Below, piece after piece: positions 1 to 7,519 of a stretch of DNA of 51,129 bases. Each line of letters opens with the position of its first letter. Positions within the stretch are counted from its first letter, which is position 1. The notes beneath the pieces were generated by a model. It saw only the letters and a program-made list of their open reading frames with translations. It made no database searches and had not been told where the DNA came from. The position numbers and the translations under genes were made by a program. The stretch is from positions 1 through 51,129 of the forward strand of contig CAJXSN010000016.1 of assembly GCA_913060895.1 (NCBI GenBank), in the 5' to 3' direction. The stretch is from an uncultured Sphingomonadaceae bacterium (GTDB taxonomy: Bacteria > Pseudomonadota > Alphaproteobacteria > Sphingomonadales > Sphingomonadaceae).

Positions 1-2333
1 CACCCGCACCAGCGGCGAAAGAAGCCCCGGCCAAGAAGGCTCCGGCTGGCGAAACGCCGCAGGAACGCGTCGCCCGTTTGCAGCGCGAGGCCGAAGAGGC
101 TCGCCTGAAAATGGCCGAAGACAACCGCAAGCGGGATGACAAGAAATCCAAGGAAGCGGCTGCTGAAGAGAAGAAGCGCGCCGAGGAAAATCGCAAAGCC
201 GAAGAAGAAGCTGCCAAGCAGGCCAAGCTGGATGCCAAGGACGCGGCCAACGCCGAAGCCGGTGCAGAAGCGAAAGCCGTTACCGAAGCTGCGAGCGAAG
301 ATACACCTGCCGCTGCCGAGCCCGCTGCGAAAGCCGCGCCCGGTGCGCGCAAGTTCACCCCCGTTGCCCGTCCTGAAATCAAGCGTCCTGCGAAGAAGGA
401 AGAGAAAAAGGCCCGCAGCACTCCCGAACGCCCCGACAAGCGGCGTGGCGGCAAGCTGACCGTGACCAAGGCGCTGAACGAGGACGAAGGCCGCCGTGCC
501 CGCAGCCTCGCGGCGCTGAAACGTGCCCGCGAACGCGACAAGCGCGCGCAGGGTGGCGGCAGCTCCAAGCCGCGCGAAAAGCAGTTCCGTGACGTGATCG
601 TCCCAGAGGCGATCACCGTTGGCGAACTGGCCAAGCGTATGGGCGAGAAGGGCGCCGAGCTGGTGAAGGCCCTGTTCCAGATGGATATGATGGTAACCGT
701 CAACCAGACCATCGACGCTGACACTGCTGAACTGCTGGTCGAGGAATTCGGCCACACCGTACAGCGTGTCTCTGCCGACGATGTCGAAATCAAGGTCGAG
801 GAAGACAAGGACCCTGAAGAAACCCTGAAGGCCCGTCCTCCGGTGGTCACCATCATGGGCCATGTCGATCACGGCAAGACCAGCCTGCTGGATGCCCTGC
901 GCGGCACCAATGTGACCAAGGGCGAGGCCGGCGGCATCACCCAGCACATCGGCAGCTATCAGATCAAAACGAAAGACAAGCAGACGATCACCTTCCTCGA
1001 TACACCCGGCCACGCCGCGTTTACCGAGATGCGCCAGCGCGGCGCGAATGTGACCGATATCGTCATTCTGGTGGTCGCAGCCGATGATGGCATCATGCCG
1101 CAGACGATCGAGGCGATCAAACATACCAAGGCATCGGGCGTCCCGATGATCGTGGCGATCAACAAGATCGACAAGCCGGAAGCCAACGCGCAGAAAATCC
1201 GCGAGCGTCTGCTCGAACACGAAGTCATCGTGGAAGCGATGTCGGGCGATGTGCAGGATGTCGAGATTTCTGCCAAGGATGGCACCGGACTGGACAAACT
1301 GCTGGAAGCGATTTCGCTGCAGTCCGAACTGATTGAGCCGAAAGCCAATCCCGATCGACCAGCCGACGCGACCGTGATCGAGGCCCAGTTGGACAAGGGC
1401 CGTGGCCCGGTTGCAACCGTGCTGGTGACGCGCGGCACGCTGAAGCGCGGCGACGTGTTCGTGGTCGGTACACAGAGCGGCAAGGTGCGCGCCGTAGTCA
1501 ACGACCAGGGCAAGCAGATCAAGGAAGCCGGACCATCCATGCCGGTCGAGGTTCTGGGCCTTGGCGGTGTGCCGATGTCGGGCGATAAGTTGACCGTGGT
1601 CGAAAACGAGGCGCGTGCGCGCGAAGTGGCCGAATATCGCCGTGAAAAGGCTACGGAACAGCGCACCGCGCTCGCCCCCACCAGCTTCGATACGATGTTC
1701 AACAACCTGCAGGCCGATGTGGTGGAATTCCCGCTGCTGGTGAAAGCGGATGTGCAAGGCTCTGTCGAGGCGATCAACACCGCGCTGCACAACCTGTCGA
1801 ACGACGATATCAAGGTCCGCGTGCTGCACGCAGGCGTCGGTGCAATCACCGAAAGCGACGTGACGCTGGCGGCTGCTTCGAAGGCCCCGATTATCGGCTT
1901 CAACGTGCGCCCCAATGCCAAGGCGCGCGAACTGGTGAAGCGCGACGGGGTCGAGATGAAGTATTTCGATGTGATCTATCACCTGACCGACGAAATTTCG
2001 AAAGAGATGATTGGCGAACTCGGCCCGCTCAAAGTCGAGAACGTGGTCGGCCGCGCCGAGGTCAAGGATGTCTTCAAATCGGGCAAGAAGGACAAGGCAG
2101 CCGGTCTGCTGGTCACCGAAGGCGTCATTCGCAAGGGCCTGTTCGCACGCCTTACGCGCGACGATGTCATCGTTTCTGCCACGACCATCTCCAGCCTGCG
2201 CCGGTTCAAGGACGATGTGGACGAAGTCCGCACCGGCCTGGAATGCGGTGTCGTTCTGGAAGACACCAACGATGTGCAGGCAGGCGACAGTCTCGAAGTG
2301 TTTGAAATCGAGGAACGTGAACGCACTCTGTGA
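1..2333 (+). CDS. infB: Translation initiation factor IF-2 (5' end outside window)
   Basis: GTPase that delivers initiator tRNA to the 30S subunit and promotes 50S joining. The reading frame is open from the left edge (first full codon at 3), so the true start lies upstream. The N-terminal part is a long Lys/Glu/Ala-rich charged stretch typical of alphaproteobacterial IF-2. A short IF2_N-like region (about nt 590-780) follows, then the G domain: P-loop GHVDHGKTSLLD near nt 858, DTPGH near 1000 and NKID near 1160. The C-terminal domains II-IV end in a stop at 2331-2333. The frame is intact. It overlaps the next gene by 4 nt, so it appears to head an operon with the thioesterase and rbfA. In many bacteria nusA lies just upstream; that cannot be seen here. 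Confidence 0.97.
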   Translation, partial: PAPAAKEAPAKKAPAGETPQERVARLQREAEEARLKMAEDNRKRDDKKSKEAAAEEKKRAEENRKAEEEAAKQAKLDAKDAANAEAGAEAKAVTEAASEDTPAAAEPAAKAAPGARKFTPVARPEIKRPAKKEEKKARSTPERPDKRRGGKLTVTKALNEDEGRRARSLAALKRARERDKRAQGGGSSKPREKQFRDVIVPEAITVGELAKRMGEKGAELVKALFQMDMMVTVNQTIDADTAELLVEEFGHTVQRVSADDVEIKVEEDKDPEETLKARPPVVTIMGHVDHGKTSLLDALRGTNVTKGEAGGITQHIGSYQIKTKDKQTITFLDTPGHAAFTEMRQRGANVTDIVILVVAADDGIMPQTIEAIKHTKASGVPMIVAINKIDKPEANAQKIRERLLEHEVIVEAMSGDVQDVEISAKDGTGLDKLLEAISLQSELIEPKANPDRPADATVIEAQLDKGRGPVATVLVTRGTLKRGDVFVVGTQSGKVRAVVNDQGKQIKEAGPSMPVEVLGLGGVPMSGDKLTVVENEARAREVAEYRREKATEQRTALAPTSFDTMFNNLQADVVEFPLLVKADVQGSVEAINTALHNLSNDDIKVRVLHAGVGAITESDVTLAAASKAPIIGFNVRPNAKARELVKRDGVEMKYFDVIYHLTDEISKEMIGELGPLKVENVVGRAEVKDVFKSGKKDKAAGLLVTEGVIRKGLFARLTRDDVIVSATTISSLRRFKDDVDEVRTGLECGVVLEDTNDVQAGDSLEVFEIEERERTL

Positions 2334-2806
2334 GTGCTGACGCAGGTGAGGCTGGGATCGTGAGCGCAGACGCACATTCAGGGCATGAAACCGGCTCGCC
2401 GCATTCCGCGCTGCTGGGGTCCGAATTACTGAACTGGGACGAGGGTACGCAAACAGCGACCATGCGTTTCACTGTGCAGGAACAGATGTGCACCTGGCGC
2501 GGCGGCGTGCAGGGGGGCCTGGTTGCGGGCTATCTCGATGATGTGATGGGCTGCGCCTATATCACCTCCACAGGTGGCAAGCAGGCCCCGCTCAATCTGG
2601 AGCTATCGATGTCGCTGATCCGGCTGATCCCGACCGGCGCGGTCATCACCGGCACAGGCCGGGTGGTGAAGGCGGGGCGGCGGGTGCTGTTTCTGGAAGC
2701 GGAATTGCATGACGAGGAAGGCCGGGTTCTCGCCCGGGCAACCTCCACCGCAATCCCGACGCCCAAGCCGCAGTCAGGCGCTCCCCCTGCCGGGGATACA
2801 GCCTGA
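2330..2806 (+). CDS. PaaI-like hotdog-fold thioesterase
   Basis: Protein of 158 residues resembling the PaaI/YdiI acyl-CoA thioesterase family, which hydrolyse acyl-CoA thioesters in the cytoplasm. The hotdog core is visible: a helix beginning HxGxxGG-like ([18 protein letters not shown], about residues 58-75), followed by beta strands ending in a [10 protein letters not shown] segment. Substrate is unknown. The GTG start at 2330 overlaps the infB stop by 4 nt; a second in-frame GTG at 2360 has a better-placed GGTGAGG ribosome site and could be the true start. The stop overlaps the rbfA ATG by one base (TGATG), so the gene sits inside the infB-rbfA operon. Function in translation is not implied; it may simply be co-transcribed. 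Confidence 0.85.
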   Translation: MSADAGEAGIVSADAHSGHETGSPHSALLGSELLNWDEGTQTATMRFTVQEQMCTWRGGVQGGLVAGYLDDVMGCAYITSTGGKQAPLNLELSMSLIRLIPTGAVITGTGRVVKAGRRVLFLEAELHDEEGRVLARATSTAIPTPKPQSGAPPAGDTA

Positions 2807-3210
2807 TGGCCCGGCAGCAATTCACGGCTGAACAGCAATCCGTCCGTGTCCTGAAGGTGGGCGAGCGTGTGCGGCATATTTTGTCAGAGCTTCTCGCGCG
2901 GCAGGAGGTGCATGACGAGATCGTGTCCGCCGCCAACATCGCCGTTACCGAGGTGCGCCTGTCGCCCGATTTGCGCAATGCGACGGCTTATGTGAAGCCG
3001 TTGCTGGGCATGGGCGAGGAAGAGATTATCGAGGCGCTGCGCAAGAATACCGCCTATCTTCAACGCGAGGTAGCCAAGCGGCTGGGCCTGAAATTTGCCC
3101 CCAAGCTGAAGTTTCGGGCCGACGAGAGCTTCGATGAAGCGGACAGGATCGAGCGCCTTCTGGATGATCCGAAGGTCGCGCGTGATCTGGATGGAACCGA
3201 CGAGGTATGA
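2806..3210 (+). CDS. rbfA: Ribosome-binding factor A
   Basis: RbfA (134 residues) binds the 30S subunit and assists 16S rRNA 5'-end maturation. The family pattern is clear: an N-terminal [17 protein letters not shown] segment, a central [19 protein letters not shown]-like KH core, and a C-terminal [17 protein letters not shown] segment ending in an acidic tail. The ATG overlaps the upstream stop by one base, suggesting translational coupling. The next gene again overlaps the 3' end by 4 nt. infB followed by rbfA is a widely conserved order; the inserted thioesterase is the only departure seen here. Confidence 0.95.
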   Translation: MARQQFTAEQQSVRVLKVGERVRHILSELLARQEVHDEIVSAANIAVTEVRLSPDLRNATAYVKPLLGMGEEEIIEALRKNTAYLQREVAKRLGLKFAPKLKFRADESFDEADRIERLLDDPKVARDLDGTDEV

Positions 3211-3905
3211 GGGCTGGTCTTGTGCTCGCGGCCCTCGCAATGTGCCAGAGCGCAAATGCTGTTGCCGAAACACCTGCACGCGCCAGCATCGCTCCTGTTG
3301 GCGAGACAGTCTTCCGGCCCATTGATCTGGTCCCTTGGGGCTGGAAACTGTTCGACAAGATCGATGGCGATCTGAACAGCGATGGCCGCGATGACACGGT
3401 GCTCGTCATCCAGCGCAACGATCCTGCTTTAATGATGCAGAACGAAAACCTTGGTGTGGACAGGTTCGATGCCAATCCGCGTGTTCTGGTCCTCGCTATG
3501 CGTACGGATAACGGTTACAGGGTAGCCGGGCGTGCGCCGGAACTGATCCCCGATCACGACATGCCGACCATGTCCGACCCTTATGACAGTCTGGAAATTA
3601 CGAACGGCGCAGTGCGTGTGCGCACCCGGCTGTTCATGAATGCCGGGGGCTGGGGCGCAGGTTCGCAGACTTTCACCTTCCGCTGGAACGGGGAAGCGAT
3701 GGCGCTGATCGGGTTCGACCGGTTTGATGTCCATCGCGGCTCTGGCGAGACGCAGCGGGTGAGCGCCAATTATCTGACCGGCAAGCGCAAGGATGCCAAA
3801 GGCAACATAGCCGATGACACCGATGACTGGCGCTGGAGCGACCTGCGGCCGGGCAACCGCCCGGTCATGGGCGAAGTGGGCAACGCTTTCACGTTCGAGA
3901 GTTAA
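3207..3905 (+). CDS. Secreted protein of unknown function with a DxNxDGxxD loop
   Basis: Protein of 232 residues with an N-terminal signal peptide (about residues 1-20, hydrophobic LVLAALAMC followed by ANA-V), so probably periplasmic or exported. Residues about 53-61 (DLNSDGRDD) match the calcium-binding D-x-N-x-D-G-x-x-D loop found in FG-GAP/VCBS-type repeats. The rest contains beta-strand-like segments and a Gly-rich [13 protein letters not shown] stretch. I do not recognise a named family. It overlaps rbfA by 4 nt and is the last gene before the IS1595 element, which inserted 30 bp after its stop, leaving it intact. Confidence 0.8.
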   Translation: MRAGLVLAALAMCQSANAVAETPARASIAPVGETVFRPIDLVPWGWKLFDKIDGDLNSDGRDDTVLVIQRNDPALMMQNENLGVDRFDANPRVLVLAMRTDNGYRVAGRAPELIPDHDMPTMSDPYDSLEITNGAVRVRTRLFMNAGGWGAGSQTFTFRWNGEAMALIGFDRFDVHRGSGETQRVSANYLTGKRKDAKGNIADDTDDWRWSDLRPGNRPVMGEVGNAFTFES

Positions 3906-3927
3906 GCCGGCAGCCTATCCACCGGGC

Positions 3928-3935
3928 AAATTTTT
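3928..3935. repeat. Target-site duplication, left copy (AAATTTTT)
   Basis: Eight bases directly adjoining the left inverted repeat of the IS1595 element, identical to 6002-6009. Confidence 0.92.
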
Positions 3936-3980
3936 GGCGTTATTATACGAGGCATACCCAAGCCCGATTGGGGGTGCTAG

Positions 3981-4870
3981 ATGCTAGCGCCTAATCGGAT
4001 AGTGAGTCTTTTTGATATGCTTGATCTCAATGCGGGAGCATTTTTGGGTGCTGCGGCTAACTTGGCGCGACTTCACCAGTGCTTGTGGCGCTTTCGGACG
4101 CGCATCAGGAGGCGTTAGTTCCGGCAAGTGTCGAAAGGATTACCAGCTATGTCGAAGCTTTCAAAGAAGAAGCTGAAAAACTTGGCGCTAGATTGGCCGT
4201 TGTTTCAGGGCAAAGGCTAATTGATTCGATAGCAAGCGAACCCTGTCTCGTAACCGTCGGCCAGGCAACGGCGGGAATAAACGACATTGAAAGCCGGTTT
4301 GCCGATTATCTTGTAGAAATTCAGCTCGTTGTGCTTGATCCACATGAAACCACGTATCTGCTGCCAGCAGATGAGTTAGTTCTGATAGAAGGATTCTCTT
4401 CGGCCTTTCCTAGAGCCGCATTTGAGGTGGAAGAAGCGGCAAAATGTATCGCGCTCGGAAGATCTACAGCAGCCGTGTTCCATGCCATGAGAATGCTGGA
4501 GATTGGAATTAAGGCACTTGCTAAGCGGCTTAACATTCCTGACCCAGTGAAGGCGGCAGAGAGAAATTGGGGGGTCATTCTAAGAAAGATAAAAGATAAG
4601 ATAGACGAAAAATGGCCAAGTGGAAGTAGGTTGCCAGAAACTGACGGGACTAAGTTTGAGGACCTGTATGCCCACCTTGATGCAGTTCGTAGTCCTTGGC
4701 GCAACGCCACTATGCATGTTGAAAACACTTACCAGCCACATGAAGCCATCCATATTCTTCGCTGCGCCGCCTATTTCATGCGGAAGCTTTTTGCGTTGAC
4801 GGATGAAATGGGCATTGAAGTTACTCAATCAGAGGAAATTGACGCGGTCGAGACTCCTAATTTGGGCTAA
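3981..4870 (+). pseudogene. HEPN-like passenger gene of the IS1595 element, reading frame broken near the 5' end
   Basis: The main open frame (GTG 4079 to 4870, 263 residues) is a helical protein ending in a HEPN-like domain. Residues about 117-260 contain AVFHAMRMLEIGIKAL, WGVILRKIKDKI and the Rx4H motif RNATMH (R208, H213), the catalytic signature of many HEPN RNases. A second frame starts at ATG 3981, with a purine-rich GGGGGTG site upstream, and encodes 45 residues that include DMLDLNAGAFLGAAANLARLH before stopping at 4118. It overlaps the main frame. A -1 shift between 4061 and 4118 would join the two into one protein of about 295 residues, so I read this as one gene with an indel; recoding or a sequencing error are alternatives. 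HEPN proteins act in defence, toxin-antitoxin and RNA-cleavage systems; the activity of this one is unknown. Its 3' end overlaps the convergent 50-residue ORF by 14 nt. Confidence 0.72.
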
Positions 4871-5009
4871 GTGACTTACGCACAAGTACATCAAGGGCAC
4901 TATCGGCCTCGGTGGGGCTTAGTTCGCCAGCGTCGATTAGCTTTTGGACCTCCCTTTTGAACCTTTCCGATTGCTCAGATGCGCTCTCTTTGTGCTTTTT
5001 CTTCGGCAT
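4857..5009 (-). CDS. Small ORF (50 aa) coupled to the IS1595 transposase
   Basis: A 50-codon frame starts at ATG 5009 and ends at TAG 4857-4859. It begins MPKKKHKESASEQSERF and contains a second half VQKLIDAGELSPTEADSALD, a charged helical design. Its start codon shares one base with the transposase stop (TGATG), suggesting translational coupling and one transcript. I recall similar small proteins (Lys-rich start, AGELNPTEAD-like core) beside IS1595 transposases, but cannot confirm this here. Role unknown. Its stop overlaps the 3' end of the convergent HEPN-like gene, so an antitoxin or regulatory role is conceivable but unsupported. Confidence 0.65.
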   Translation of the reverse strand: MPKKKHKESASEQSERFKREVQKLIDAGELSPTEADSALDVLVRKSLSPN

Positions 5010-5935
5010 CACGCCCTCGCAGAAGCTGTTTCATAGGTGAGTCGCTTGCCAGTGGCCCCGGCTAGCAAAGCATCGGCGCGGTCGGTGTCATTGCAGCCAA
5101 GCGCAACGCGGTTGTTATAACGGAACTCAAACTCTGCCAAATAGCGGTGCAAATGCTGCTCTCCGCAATGCTGGTAAACGCCCTTCATGCCTCGCTTGAA
5201 GATGCTAAAATAGCCCTCCACAGTGTTGCTGTGGATGCTGCGGTCTTCAAGGTTCACATATTCGCCGCGACCATGACTGGTAGTGCCGTGGCCCGCGAAA
5301 AAATGCTTCATGTCGCGGTAGCCGCTGTGCTCGTCAGTCATAACCCGGGCTTCCCGGGCGACATTATCAAGCACGATAGGCATCAGGGTTGAGGCGTTCA
5401 CATTGTCGATCACCATAGTGCGCGCTTGGCGAGTGTCGCGGTCAATAAGAGCAAGCACCTTCATCTTGTGGTGGAAGGCGCGACGCTTCGGAACACCCTT
5501 CAACTGGCCGATAAAGGTTTCATCGACTTCAACGGTTCCACCGTTGCCGCCAAATGGGGTCATGTCATTCGAGCGCATAGCTTCACGAATACGGTGTGAC
5601 ATAAACCAAGCGGTTTTGAGGGTCACGCCAAGGATGCGATGAAGTTGGTTGCTGCTGATACCTTTCTTGCTGCCAGCAATGAGATACATCGCCTGCAACC
5701 AGACGCGCATAGCAACCTTGCTGCCCTCAAAGATGGTGCCGATCTTCACGGTGAACGGCTTGCGGCACTGATAGCACTTGTAGGTTCCAATGCGGGTGCT
5801 CTTGCCCTGCATCTTGGAAATACGATCTACACCGCCACAGTGGGGGCACACGGGGCCATCCGCCCAAAGACGCGCTTCGATGTAAGCGTAAGCAGCTTCT
5901 TCGTTGTGGAAGTGGGGGCTGGAAAGATTGGACAT
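5009..5935 (-). CDS. IS1595-family transposase (ISXO2-like)
   Basis: Transposase of 308 residues that mobilises the surrounding element. An N-terminal zinc-ribbon is visible as CPHC (C30, C33) and CYQC (C54, C57). A helix-turn-helix-like segment SSNQLHRILGVTLKTAWFM (about 95-113) follows. The ISXO2-like catalytic domain shows VEVDETFIG (D138), MTDEHSGY (D201) and HSNTVEGYFSIFKRG (N237, E240, K247), matching the DD(E/N)K pattern of IS1595 enzymes. The frame is complete and uninterrupted. The start at 5935 lies 54 bp inside the right inverted repeat. The stop overlaps the ATG of the 50-residue ORF. Confidence 0.93.
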   Translation of the reverse strand: MSNLSSPHFHNEEAAYAYIEARLWADGPVCPHCGGVDRISKMQGKSTRIGTYKCYQCRKPFTVKIGTIFEGSKVAMRVWLQAMYLIAGSKKGISSNQLHRILGVTLKTAWFMSHRIREAMRSNDMTPFGGNGGTVEVDETFIGQLKGVPKRRAFHHKMKVLALIDRDTRQARTMVIDNVNASTLMPIVLDNVAREARVMTDEHSGYRDMKHFFAGHGTTSHGRGEYVNLEDRSIHSNTVEGYFSIFKRGMKGVYQHCGEQHLHRYLAEFEFRYNNRVALGCNDTDRADALLAGATGKRLTYETASARA

Positions 5936-6001
5936 TAGGTGAACTCCGATTATGGATTCACCTTACGTTCTCGCAGTGGGTACGTCAAGTATAATAACGC
6001 C

Positions 6002-6009
6002 AAATTTTT
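6002..6009. repeat. Target-site duplication, right copy (AAATTTTT)
   Basis: Eight bases directly adjoining the right inverted repeat of the IS1595 element, identical to 3928-3935. Confidence 0.92.
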
Positions 6010-6081
6010 ACACAGCGGTTAACATTGACCCCATGATGAATGCTGGCATCCGGCGCTATGCAGAGCTAGCGTCGCGCCCAG

Positions 6082-6663
6082 ATGGCCAAGCTCTATTTCT
6101 ATTATGCCAGCATGAATGCGGGCAAATCGACCACGCTGTTGCAGGCCGATTTCAACTACCGCGAACGCGGGATGCAGACCATGCTGTGGACGGCGGCGCT
6201 GGACGACCGGGCGGCGGGTCTTCCGATTGCCAGCCGGATCGGACTGGAGGCAGAAGCGCACCGTTTCGATGGGGCGACAGATTTGTGGACACAGGTCACG
6301 CTTACCCACGCAGATGCACCCATCCACTGCGTTCTGCTGGACGAAGCGCAGTTCCTGACCAAGCGGCAGGTGTGGCAATGCGCGGCGCTGGCGGACGAGG
6401 CGGGTATTCCGGTGCTGTGCTACGGCTTGCGCACCGATTTTCAGGGCGAGCTGTTCCCCGGTTCTGCAGCCCTGCTGGGCATTGCCGATGCGCTGGTCGA
6501 ACTGAAGGCAGTGTGCCATTGCGGGCGCAAGGCGAGCATGAATATGCGGGTCGATGAAAGCGGGACACCCGTAGCCGAAGGGGCGCAGACTGAAATCGGC
6601 GGAAACGAGCGCTATGTCGCGCTGTGCCGCCGCCATTTCAGCGAAGCGATCCGGCCGCAATGA
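6082..6663 (+). CDS. tdk: Thymidine kinase
   Basis: Phosphorylates thymidine to dTMP with ATP in the pyrimidine salvage pathway. The 193-residue length and motifs fit type II thymidine kinase: P-loop YASMNAGKST (about residues 8-17), Walker-B-like LLDEAQFL (about 86-93), and the C-terminal zinc-site cysteines, with CHCGRKASMNMRVDESG and a later ALCRRHF. The ATG at 6082 lies 81 bp after the right end of the IS1595 element, so the original upstream promoter region may have been displaced. It is followed closely by the site-2 protease gene. Confidence 0.95.
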   Translation: MAKLYFYYASMNAGKSTTLLQADFNYRERGMQTMLWTAALDDRAAGLPIASRIGLEAEAHRFDGATDLWTQVTLTHADAPIHCVLLDEAQFLTKRQVWQCAALADEAGIPVLCYGLRTDFQGELFPGSAALLGIADALVELKAVCHCGRKASMNMRVDESGTPVAEGAQTEIGGNERYVALCRRHFSEAIRPQ

Positions 6664-6676
6664 AAGTGATATACTG

Positions 6677-7372
6677 ATGGGCGAGATGAGCGAAACCCTG
6701 ACACTGGTCGTCATGCTGGTGCCGGCCCTGATTATCGCCATAGTCTTCCACGAGGTCGCGCATGGCTGGACGGCGTTGATGCTGGGCGATTCCACGGCGA
6801 AAAACGCAAAACGGCTGACACTCAATCCCATCCGTCATGTCGATCCGGTGGGCACGTTGCTGGTGCCCGGGATACTGGCGCTGGCCGGCGGGCCTATCTT
6901 CGGTTGGGCCAAGCCTGTTCCTGTGCGCAAGGACCGGCTGGACAATCCGCGCTTCGGCATGATGGCCGTTGCCGCAGCGGGGCCGGGCACCAATCTGGTG
7001 CTGGCCGCCATCGGCGCAGTTCTGCTGGGCATAGCTGCTGCAAACGGACTGACCGCCGTGGGGGAGGAGCAGGGATTGCTGACGCAGGGCCTGCTCTATT
7101 TCATCCTGATCAATATCTTTCTGGCCCTGTTCAATATGCTGCCGATCCCGCCCTTTGACGGGTCGCACATTCTTGAAGGGCTGATGCCGCCCAGCTGGGC
7201 GAAAGCGTATGACAGATTGCGCCCCTTCGGAATGCTGCTGTTCGTTGGGTTGATTGCACTGACATGGTTCGCGCCCGAACTCGGCGTGCTGGAAAACATC
7301 ATCGGGCCTCCCGTCAACTGGGCGCTCGAGCAATATCTGGCACTGGCGCAGGCTGTTGCCGGCGATGGCTGA
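6677..7372 (+). CDS. Site-2 protease family (M50) integral membrane metalloprotease
   Basis: Multi-pass membrane protein of 231 residues from this start. The zinc-binding HEVAH motif (HExxH) sits in the first membrane segment (about residues 24-28). The second active-site region is the family pattern LFNMLPIPPFDGSHIL, whose Asp completes the metal site. A conserved LNPIRHVDPVGTLLVPG stretch lies between them. This matches the short, PDZ-less M50 group often called rhomboid-like or SpoIVFB-like; the substrate is unknown. The longer frame from 6614 would overlap tdk by 50 nt, so I prefer ATG 6677 (or 6686). No upstream gap exists, so it probably shares the tdk transcript. Confidence 0.88.
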   Translation: MGEMSETLTLVVMLVPALIIAIVFHEVAHGWTALMLGDSTAKNAKRLTLNPIRHVDPVGTLLVPGILALAGGPIFGWAKPVPVRKDRLDNPRFGMMAVAAAGPGTNLVLAAIGAVLLGIAAANGLTAVGEEQGLLTQGLLYFILINIFLALFNMLPIPPFDGSHILEGLMPPSWAKAYDRLRPFGMLLFVGLIALTWFAPELGVLENIIGPPVNWALEQYLALAQAVAGDG

Positions 7373-7421
7373 GGGGCTGCGGCCCGTCCTGAGGCACCGT
7401 TCATGAAACAGGCATCGGTGC

Positions 7422-7449
7422 GGCATTGGTACGGCGCTGCACCAATGCC
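7422..7449. terminator. Hairpin between convergent genes (possible terminator)
   Basis: Perfect 9-bp stem GGCATTGGT / ACCAATGCC with a 10-base loop, in the gap between the converging M50 and glpD genes. There is no clear T-run on either side, so intrinsic termination is only likely, not certain. Confidence 0.4.
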
Positions 7450-7519
7450 TCCACCCATCCTCAACGCCGGGTTTCAGGCACCGGCGCGACGATGCATCCG
7501 CCGGGCATCCGCTCGCCCT

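Larger units (their letters stand above)
3936..6001. mobile_element. Complete IS1595-family insertion sequence with passenger genes (2,066 bp)
   Basis: Both ends are readable directly. The left end GGCGTTATTATAC (3936-3948) and right end GTATAATAACGCC (5989-6001) are perfect 13-bp inverted repeats. They are flanked by identical 8-bp copies of AAATTTTT (3928-3935 and 6002-6009), the A+T-rich 8-bp target duplication known for IS1595 elements. Inside are an ISXO2-like transposase on the minus strand, a 50-residue ORF coupled to it, and a HEPN-like gene on the plus strand. The intact duplication and perfect repeats suggest a recent insertion. It landed between the infB-rbfA operon and tdk without hitting a coding region. 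Confidence 0.93.

Noticed and set aside
959-1921. 320-codon minus-strand frame
   Set aside because: Antisense to infB; Ser/Thr/Arg-rich shadow with no recognisable motif.
4077-4120. Programmed -1 frameshift in the HEPN-like gene
   Set aside because: No X-XXY-YYZ heptamer or clear stimulatory hairpin in the possible interval; the T5 run at 4041-4045 lies before a stop in the second frame and cannot be the site.
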